This document shows, in pieces, positions 5,500-9,611 of a DNA stretch of 9,611 nucleotides. The stretch is from positions 1-9,611 of the forward strand of contig WJKL01000091.1 in the NCBI GenBank assembly GCA_014729145.1. Direction: 5' to 3'. The position numbers were made by a program, and so were the translations under genes. The notes under the pieces are model-generated. The model was not told where the DNA came from and did no database searches. It worked only from the letters and a program-made list of their open reading frames with translations. Origin of the DNA: Candidatus Woesearchaeota archaeon. Lineage in GTDB: Archaea > Nanobdellota > Nanobdellia > Woesearchaeales > WJKL01. Position 1 is the stretch's first letter, and every line of letters begins with the position of its first letter.

Positions 5500-6035
5500 A
5501 CAAATTCCATGCGATCAAAGAAAGATATTCAGAGTTCTATGAAAAGAATTTTTATGCAAAGGGAAAAGGGGCTGTTTTTGACACTGCTAAAGGCACATGG
5601 GGGCCTGCTGGAACTCAAGATGTTTATGAACTTTTTGTTAAGATAAAACTTCAAGACTACAAAAACTTCTTGGATTTAGGAAGTGGAGACGGCAAAGTAG
5701 TCCTTATAGCATCTCTTTTCACAAATGCAACAGGAATTGAGATAGATGAAAAACTCATAAAAGTAGGAGAAAAAATAAAAAAAAATCTCAATCTAAATAA
5801 GGCAAAATTCATCCACGGAGATTATCTAAAACAAGACACATCAAAATATGATTTTATCTTCATCAACCCAGATCAGGGATTTCACAAAGGAATTGAAGAC
5901 AAACTAATAAAAGAAATGAATAAAGATGCAGTTTTATTTGTCTACAACAAGATATTCCAGCCAAGATTCCTTAAAAAAGGAAAGACCTATTGGTTTGACG
6001 GAATCCCCATTATGAAATATACAAAAAGTGATTAA
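5490..6035 (+). CDS. Class I SAM-dependent methyltransferase (start codon unusual or lost)
   Basis: The SAM-binding fold is clear. Motif I FLDLGSGDGKVV falls at about 60-71 counted from 5490. An acidic loop GIEID is at 82-86, HGDYL at 109-113, and motif IV FINPDQG at 124-130. The protein ends with KTYWFDGIPIMKY and lacks a long C-terminal extension. The substrate is unknown. The start is odd. The frame is open from 5460, and the 60 residues before motif I (DKFHAIKERYSEFYEKNF, then VFDTAKGTWGPA) look like real protein, yet they contain no ATG, GTG or TTG. The first standard start, TTG at 5670, would remove the first half of motif I's strand. I place the start at ATC 5490, six bases after GGAAGGG (5477-5483). 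ATC 5484 and ATA 5496 are alternatives. It overlaps hepT by ten bases. It may also be a gene whose 5' end was replaced when the toxin-antitoxin pair arrived, or it may contain a sequencing error. Confidence 0.72.
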   Translation: MRIDKFHAIKERYSEFYEKNFYAKGKGAVFDTAKGTWGPAGTQDVYELFVKIKLQDYKNFLDLGSGDGKVVLIASLFTNATGIEIDEKLIKVGEKIKKNLNLNKAKFIHGDYLKQDTSKYDFIFINPDQGFHKGIEDKLIKEMNKDAVLFVYNKIFQPRFLKKGKTYWFDGIPIMKYTKSD

Positions 6036-6060
6036 TCATACTATTTTATAGAAAACAATA

Positions 6061-6070
6061 AATATAAATA
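6061..6070 (+). promoter_or_regulatory. Candidate TATA box for the 6088-7026 gene
   Basis: AATATAAATA is centred about 23 bases before the ATG at 6088 in an AT-only stretch. No Shine-Dalgarno site precedes the ATG, so the transcript is probably leaderless. The surrounding AT richness makes the exact box uncertain. Confidence 0.4.
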
Positions 6071-6087
6071 AATATTATTTTATTAAA

Positions 6088-7026
6088 ATGGCTTATCATT
6101 TCTTTGAAAGATGGAAAGAAATTAAATCAGATGTATTCTCAATAAAAGATGAATTAAATCTTGCAGAAAAAGTATATAAAATAAAGATAAAATTATTTAA
6201 AAATATCTGGTTTAAACTTGAAGAAAGGAAAATAGACCATAGAAAAGTTTCAAAACTAAATAAAATATACAACAAGCCAAAATATACAACTATTTATCAG
6301 TTGATCATAAAAAAATTAGAGGATATTTCTTCCATAGATTTGTTAAGCGACGAAGAGATTAAAAATTTTAGGGATATGATTTTTTATCTCAATAAAAACA
6401 ACAAAAAGGAAATAGAGATAGCCAGAGGAATATTGGATGAACTGGAAAAAGGAAAAATTCCTGAAAAAAACAAATTCAGAGAGCTGCAGGAACTTCTTCT
6501 TGTTGAATCTGAATATCTTAAGATAGAAGATGAAAAATTCAATAAGATTGAAAGGGTATTTCTTGCTAAACAGGATCCTGGAGCAGGAACAGGCGGCTAT
6601 ATTCCATTGGTTTATGCAGTCAAGAAAGGCATTGTAAAGGTAAAAGGCCATGAACTTTTTGCAAGAGGAAAACCAATACAGGGAATGACAATACACCATA
6701 ATATGATAATGTTAAAAGGAGACCATTATTCATCTATCCAGAATGTCAAGTGGATAGAGGGAAATAAACATGTATCGCCGTCTACAATTGATCCTTTTAG
6801 TTATTTTGTTGAAAAAGGTATTTTAGGTGGAAAAAAACAGCACGAGATAAAGAGAATCCTTGGTGCAAAAAGCGCCGAAGGTGTTGTTTCCTTAGTAATA
6901 GAAATATTTCCTGAACAGATTTACATCAAGATAAAAAGAAAAGACCCTATAAAATTTGCTGTTGTTAATCTCAAGAGATCACAGGTTATAGAAGTTGTAA
7001 AAGAATCTAAGCCGGTTCCGGTTTAG
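6088..7026 (+). CDS. Uncharacterised two-part protein (helical N-terminus, beta-rich C-terminus)
   Basis: I do not recognise this 312-residue protein. Residues 1-155 are helical and very rich in Lys, Glu and Ile, with no membrane segment. Residues about 160-300 look like a compact alpha/beta or beta domain. It has a Gly-rich turn QDPGAGTGGYIP (162-173), a His cluster MTIHHNMIML (200-209), GDHYSS (211-216), and repeated short strands up to KPVPV at the end. The His/Asp cluster could bind metal, but no known catalytic motif is evident. It seems to be transcribed alone from a probable leaderless promoter. Its TAG stop interlocks with the stop of the convergent macrodomain gene. The coding call is firm; the function is unknown. 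Confidence 0.8.
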   Translation: MAYHFFERWKEIKSDVFSIKDELNLAEKVYKIKIKLFKNIWFKLEERKIDHRKVSKLNKIYNKPKYTTIYQLIIKKLEDISSIDLLSDEEIKNFRDMIFYLNKNNKKEIEIARGILDELEKGKIPEKNKFRELQELLLVESEYLKIEDEKFNKIERVFLAKQDPGAGTGGYIPLVYAVKKGIVKVKGHELFARGKPIQGMTIHHNMIMLKGDHYSSIQNVKWIEGNKHVSPSTIDPFSYFVEKGILGGKKQHEIKRILGAKSAEGVVSLVIEIFPEQIYIKIKRKDPIKFAVVNLKRSQVIEVVKESKPVPV

Positions 7027-7457
7027 TCTTTTTCCCTTACTTGAATCAAAAGATCAGAATTATAAAAATAATCTTTTAAAACCTTTTCTACGTCAGGCCA
7101 TTCCAATCCGCCCAGACCGGAAGCTATTTTTGGTATAGCAACATCTTTTAATCCAATTTCTTTATAACTGTCATAAAGCCACCCAAGTGATTTTTCAACA
7201 TAATAGATGCTTGCACCTTCATCACATTGTGTTCCAAGGTTGATTATATGGGGTTTTTTATAATTTTTAAAGATATATCCTTTTCCGGGAAGAAACAGCC
7301 CTTTTCTGCATCTTGCCTTATAATCTTCATACATTTCAGGAAATCTTTTTTTAAATTCTTTGGCAATTCCTGCATTCATCTTTCCTATAGTATTACATCC
7401 ATGAGCCAAAGCATCTGTTTCTGCGTCAAATAAATCTCCTTTTATGTATTCAATCAT
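7023..7457 (-). CDS. Macrodomain protein (TARG1/DarG-like ADP-ribose binding or hydrolase)
   Basis: This 144-residue protein is a single macrodomain. Visible motifs are IKGDLF (5-10, where the Asp contacts adenine), DALAHGCNTIGKMNAGIA (15-32, with N22 and the Gly-rich loop), GKGYIF and HIINLGTQ (57-77), and IPKIASGLGGLEW (108-120, the second phosphate loop). The pattern is closest to the TARG1/DarG/Poa1p branch, which removes ADP-ribose from nucleic acid or protein or acts on ADP-ribose phosphate. In TARG1 a catalytic Asp sits in the GLxxLxW loop; here that loop is GLGGLEW, so catalysis may differ. A 15-residue upstream extension to 7502 is open. I prefer the ATG at 7457 because the protein then starts MIEYIKGD, a standard macrodomain start, with GGAG nine bases upstream and an 8-base overlap with the upstream gene. 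Confidence 0.83.
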   Translation of the reverse strand: MIEYIKGDLFDAETDALAHGCNTIGKMNAGIAKEFKKRFPEMYEDYKARCRKGLFLPGKGYIFKNYKKPHIINLGTQCDEGASIYYVEKSLGWLYDSYKEIGLKDVAIPKIASGLGGLEWPDVEKVLKDYFYNSDLLIQVREKD

Positions 7458-8187
7458 CTTTTCCAGCTCCGTATCCAAAATATTTTGCAATCCTGTAATC
7501 ATCTAATCCGGGTGGATGTTCAACACACCTTAACTTAAATGCGTTAAATATTTCCTCTTCAAAAAGAAGCGGTTCAATCATATCAATCTTTTCATCAAGC
7601 CTTTTGTCGCTGTCCAGTATTCCAAAAAGCCTTTCTTCTGCTTCATTCATAGGCTTTAATTTCTTATTAAAGACTTTAAGGTTAAGATAGGTTGATAAAG
7701 CAGCAGAATGAGCATAGGGTCTTGGATCTCTTATATCATCATTGTCTTCAACATCATAAAGATATATTGTTTTCCCCTCTCTTTGTTTTTTAAGGATAGC
7801 AGACAACGCATCTTCTGAAGCATATTCGTCCAGATAAAAATTATAAGAAGGCAAAAATATATTCCATCTTGCCTCTACCAAACCTAATATATCATCTCCA
7901 AATTTATGCCCCTGCACAATTCCTTTTCTTTTTTTTGGCTTTTTGTTAAATAATCTTTCATCAGTTTCTCCTTCAATTATCTTAAGTCCCTGCCATATCC
8001 CTTCAACAGAATTAGAATATTTTCCTTTCATGCCGGGAACAGGAATCTCAAAATCTTTTGAATAATGAAAAGGGCTTAATGAATTAAATGGATAATCAGC
8101 ATAAGAAGAAACATCAAAAGCAACAGTATTTCCTTCTCTTTTTTCATACATTGTTCCAATCTCTTTGTTGACAGATTTAATATTCAT
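7450..8187 (-). CDS. NADAR-like protein (DUF6939-like), probable ADP-ribose-related enzyme
   Basis: This 245-residue soluble protein has SVEGIWQGLK at 60-69. That reproduces the SxExxxQxxK spacing of the NADAR signature (as in S-x-E-H-x-x-Q-x-x-K), with E62 at the catalytic glutamate position. After it come GHKFG (93-97), EARWNIFLPSYNFYLDE (105-121) and a DVEDNDDIRDPRPYAHS segment (145-161). From memory this overall pattern fits the family named DUF6939, but I could not check that. NADAR proteins remove ADP-ribose from guanine bases or act in riboflavin-linked N-glycoside chemistry. The gene directly precedes a macrodomain gene and overlaps it by eight bases, which supports an ADP-ribose theme. 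The start is backed by GGTGAT at 8191-8196. The last 75 residues are helical and unassigned. Function is moderately sure; substrate is not. Confidence 0.6.
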   Translation of the reverse strand: MNIKSVNKEIGTMYEKREGNTVAFDVSSYADYPFNSLSPFHYSKDFEIPVPGMKGKYSNSVEGIWQGLKIIEGETDERLFNKKPKKRKGIVQGHKFGDDILGLVEARWNIFLPSYNFYLDEYASEDALSAILKKQREGKTIYLYDVEDNDDIRDPRPYAHSAALSTYLNLKVFNKKLKPMNEAEERLFGILDSDKRLDEKIDMIEPLLFEEEIFNAFKLRCVEHPPGLDDYRIAKYFGYGAGKDD

Positions 8188-8190
8188 TTT

Positions 8191-8196
8191 ATCACC
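8191..8196 (-). promoter_or_regulatory. Shine-Dalgarno site of the NADAR-like gene
   Basis: Read on the minus strand this is GGTGAT, part of the archaeal consensus GGAGGTGATC, just before the ATG at 8187. It supports that start over the internal ATG at codon 13. Confidence 0.6.
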
Positions 8197-8245
8197 ATAA
8201 ATCCAAATAGAACCCCCAAATGCTATAATATTACAAGTAATAATA

Positions 8246-8256
8246 GTTTAAAAACC
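8246..8256 (-). promoter_or_regulatory. Candidate TATA box for the NADAR-like/macrodomain operon
   Basis: On the minus strand GGTTTTTAAAC lies about 60 bases before the ATG at 8187, predicting a start near 8224 and a leader of about 35 bases carrying GGTGAT. A second AT box (TAATATTATAG, 8223-8233) is an alternative that would start near 8202. The promoter is divergent from that of the zinc-ribbon gene. Confidence 0.4.
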
Positions 8257-8300
8257 TTCACCTTTTTTCTTTCTGTTATTAATAAACTATATGCATAATG

Positions 8301-8308
8301 TTTAAATA
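8301..8308 (+). promoter_or_regulatory. TATA box for the zinc-ribbon microprotein
   Basis: TTTAAATA is centred about 30 bases before the ATG at 8335, so transcription should begin a few bases before that ATG. The in-frame ATG at 8314 would then lie upstream of the transcript start, which favours 8335. An 8-bp palindrome TATGCATA (8290-8297) lies next to the box. Confidence 0.45.
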
Positions 8309-8334
8309 GCTTCATGATTATACTCTTTTGTAAA

Positions 8335-8475
8335 ATGCCTTTTGACTTTATGCATTCGTTAAACAGACCAAAGTGCCCTTCATGTGATACTCCTATTGTT
8401 TGGGGAGTCACAACAAGAAAACAAGGGGATAAAGAGATCTGCAATGTATGCAGGGCTGTATTGGGAAAAGGTTAA
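8335..8475 (+). CDS. Small zinc-ribbon protein (46 residues)
   Basis: This short plus-strand gene encodes MPFDFMHSLNRPKCPSC at its N-terminus and ICNVCRAVLGKG at its C-terminus. C14-x2-C17 and C36-x2-C39, separated by 18 residues, are the four ligands of a zinc ribbon, and CPSC/CNVC are typical knuckles. The intact four-cysteine pattern in such a short frame is strong evidence for coding. The ATG at 8335 fits a nearly leaderless transcript from the TATA box at 8301-8308; an in-frame ATG at 8314 would add seven residues. It is probably a cytoplasmic zinc protein that contacts nucleic acid or protein, but nothing shows the partner. Its TAA stop interlocks with the stop of the convergent MFS gene. 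The length is below many automatic cut-offs, so it is easily missed. Confidence 0.7.
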   Translation: MPFDFMHSLNRPKCPSCDTPIVWGVTTRKQGDKEICNVCRAVLGKG

Positions 8476-9611
8476 TCCAAAAGATGTTCTTCTTTAACTT
8501 TTGAAAAAATAGCTATTATCATAAGCACCAATCCCAGCCCAACAAAAGCATACATAAGAGAGAATTCTACTAAAATACCTATTATAGGATATATCAGTGC
8601 CCTGAAAAGAGTCTTCAGCATCCTTATGCTTGAGATTACAGTTGCTCTGTTGTGGCTTTCGATGTACTTGTTCATATAACTTGCAAACAGCCTTTCCCTT
8701 GACATACCAAATGCAGCAATTATCAGTATTGAGATTATGGCAACAACGGCATTATCAGAAAATCCTGCAATGATAAAGAAAACACCTGCAATCAAAGCGC
8801 TCCATAACAGATATCTTTTCTTTCCTTTGAATAATCTTTCAAGCTTTGCAAAATTCTGCATCACTAATATCTGGCTTCCTGCAATACCTGCATGTACAAA
8901 CCCGAAAAACGCGATAGGAATACCTAATTCAGTTAACTTAAGCTGATATATCCAGACAATAAAAAAAGCCAGCGCTGCTACCAGGGCACTGTCTAATGCA
9001 AGCAGCCTAAGTATCTTGTGGTTTTTCAGATATCCTGCCCCTCCGACTAATATATTCAGATATCTTTTAGATTCAACTTTTCTCTTTGCTTTTGGCTCCT
9101 TCAAGGTCAGTCCGATTACAGCAGCAATTGTAAAAGGCACTATCATCATACCCATCGCCCATTTAACTCCAAAAAATCCTGCAATCAAACTTCCGATAGG
9201 TGCACCTACAGATATCGCCAGTATATGATAGCTGGATATATTTGCAAATATCTTTTTTGACCTGTGTTCTTTTTTAAATTTCTTCAGGCTGTCATAGACT
9301 ATCGCATCATCAGATCCTGACATTAATGCAAGACCCATCGCCCACATAAACTCAGCAAATAAAAATACAAGTATATGAGGATGAGAGATATACACTAATG
9401 CACCTATTCCATTGCATACTGCTCCTGATATAAGGGATGTTTTCCTTCCAAGATAATCTGCAACAGCCCCTGTAGGTATCTCCAAAGCAAAAGCCCAAAA
9501 TGTAAACCACGACTGTATAAGCATTATCTGGGTAAATGTTATCTTTCCATATTCAAGAAAAAAAGGAATAAGCACAGCTGAAAAAAAGTGAAGACTCATC
9601 AAAAACTTAAA
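8472..9611 (-). CDS. MFS transporter (N-terminus cut by window edge)
   Basis: This is a major facilitator superfamily membrane protein of 379 visible codons with about eleven to twelve hydrophobic segments. The MFS motif A between helices 2 and 3 is clear: EIPTGAVADYLGRK, containing G-x-x-x-D-x-x-G-R-K. It is preceded by a helix ending FWAFALEIPTG, a pattern common in archaeal and bacterial drug or metabolite exporters. The middle carries a basic cytoplasmic loop (KEPKAKRKVESKRY) between the two six-helix halves. The frame is open to the right edge (FKFLMSLHFF), and the ATG near 9599 lies inside the first helix. The true start is therefore probably beyond the window, a few residues further up. 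The substrate cannot be told. It converges on the zinc-ribbon gene. Confidence 0.85.
   Translation of the reverse strand, partial: FKFLMSLHFFSAVLIPFFLEYGKITFTQIMLIQSWFTFWAFALEIPTGAVADYLGRKTSLISGAVCNGIGALVYISHPHILVFLFAEFMWAMGLALMSGSDDAIVYDSLKKFKKEHRSKKIFANISSYHILAISVGAPIGSLIAGFFGVKWAMGMMIVPFTIAAVIGLTLKEPKAKRKVESKRYLNILVGGAGYLKNHKILRLLALDSALVAALAFFIVWIYQLKLTELGIPIAFFGFVHAGIAGSQILVMQNFAKLERLFKGKKRYLLWSALIAGVFFIIAGFSDNAVVAIISILIIAAFGMSRERLFASYMNKYIESHNRATVISSIRMLKTLFRALIYPIIGILVEFSLMYAFVGLGLVLMIIAIFSKVKEEHLLD

Noticed and set aside
7458..7502. A 15-residue N-terminal extension of the macrodomain protein.
   Set aside because: It overlaps the upstream gene by 53 bases, lacks a ribosome site, and the ATG at 7457 gives the usual macrodomain start.
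8223..8444. A 73-residue minus-strand frame between the NADAR-like and MFS genes.
   Set aside because: It is antisense to the four-cysteine zinc-ribbon frame, which has a promoter and a motif; this one has neither.

Overview
The window looks like a chromosomal segment from a small-genome archaeon, most likely of the DPANN group (Woesearchaeota/Pacearchaeota-like). The evidence is AT-rich DNA, the start of an archaeal ribosomal protein S6e gene, archaeal TATA boxes about 25 bases upstream of starts (several transcripts look leaderless), Shine-Dalgarno sites of the GGAGGTGAT type, and very tight packing. No stretch over 300 bases lacks a gene. The longest gaps are about 94-245, 4475-4588 and 8188-8334, and all three hold promoters.

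Region by region: 1-93 (minus) is the start of rps6e, divergent from a plus-strand cluster at 246-4344. That cluster has three large genes: an unrecognised 468-residue helical protein with a CxxC and a Lys/Pro tail, a 205-residue coiled-coil protein, and a 669-residue TIM-barrel protein. The TIM-barrel protein carries counterparts of all nine metal ligands of endonuclease IV, interrupted by a huge insertion. A possible 42-codon ORF follows. At 4543-4584 two perfect 21-bp tandem repeats, each an inverted repeat, sit directly before a type VII toxin-antitoxin pair, mntA (4589-5089) and hepT (5086-5499). A class I methyltransferase overlaps the end of hepT, and its frame lacks any usual start codon in the expected place. 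An orphan 312-residue gene follows (6088-7026).

On the minus strand, 7023-8187 is a two-gene operon. A protein with a NADAR-like SxExxxQxxK motif is followed, with an 8-base overlap, by a macrodomain protein. Together they suggest ADP-ribose removal or metabolism. A 46-residue zinc-ribbon microprotein (8335-8475, plus) lies between this operon and a 5'-truncated MFS transporter (8472-9611, minus). Both convergent gene pairs have interlocking stop codons.

The best candidate for an undescribed system is the 246-4344 cluster: two charged helical proteins next to a giant endonuclease IV-like enzyme. The second is the NADAR-like/macrodomain pair. The third is the mntA-hepT pair, with its doubled operator and an N-terminal putative DNA-binding extension on MntA. 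Family assignments come from motif reading only; no database search was run.
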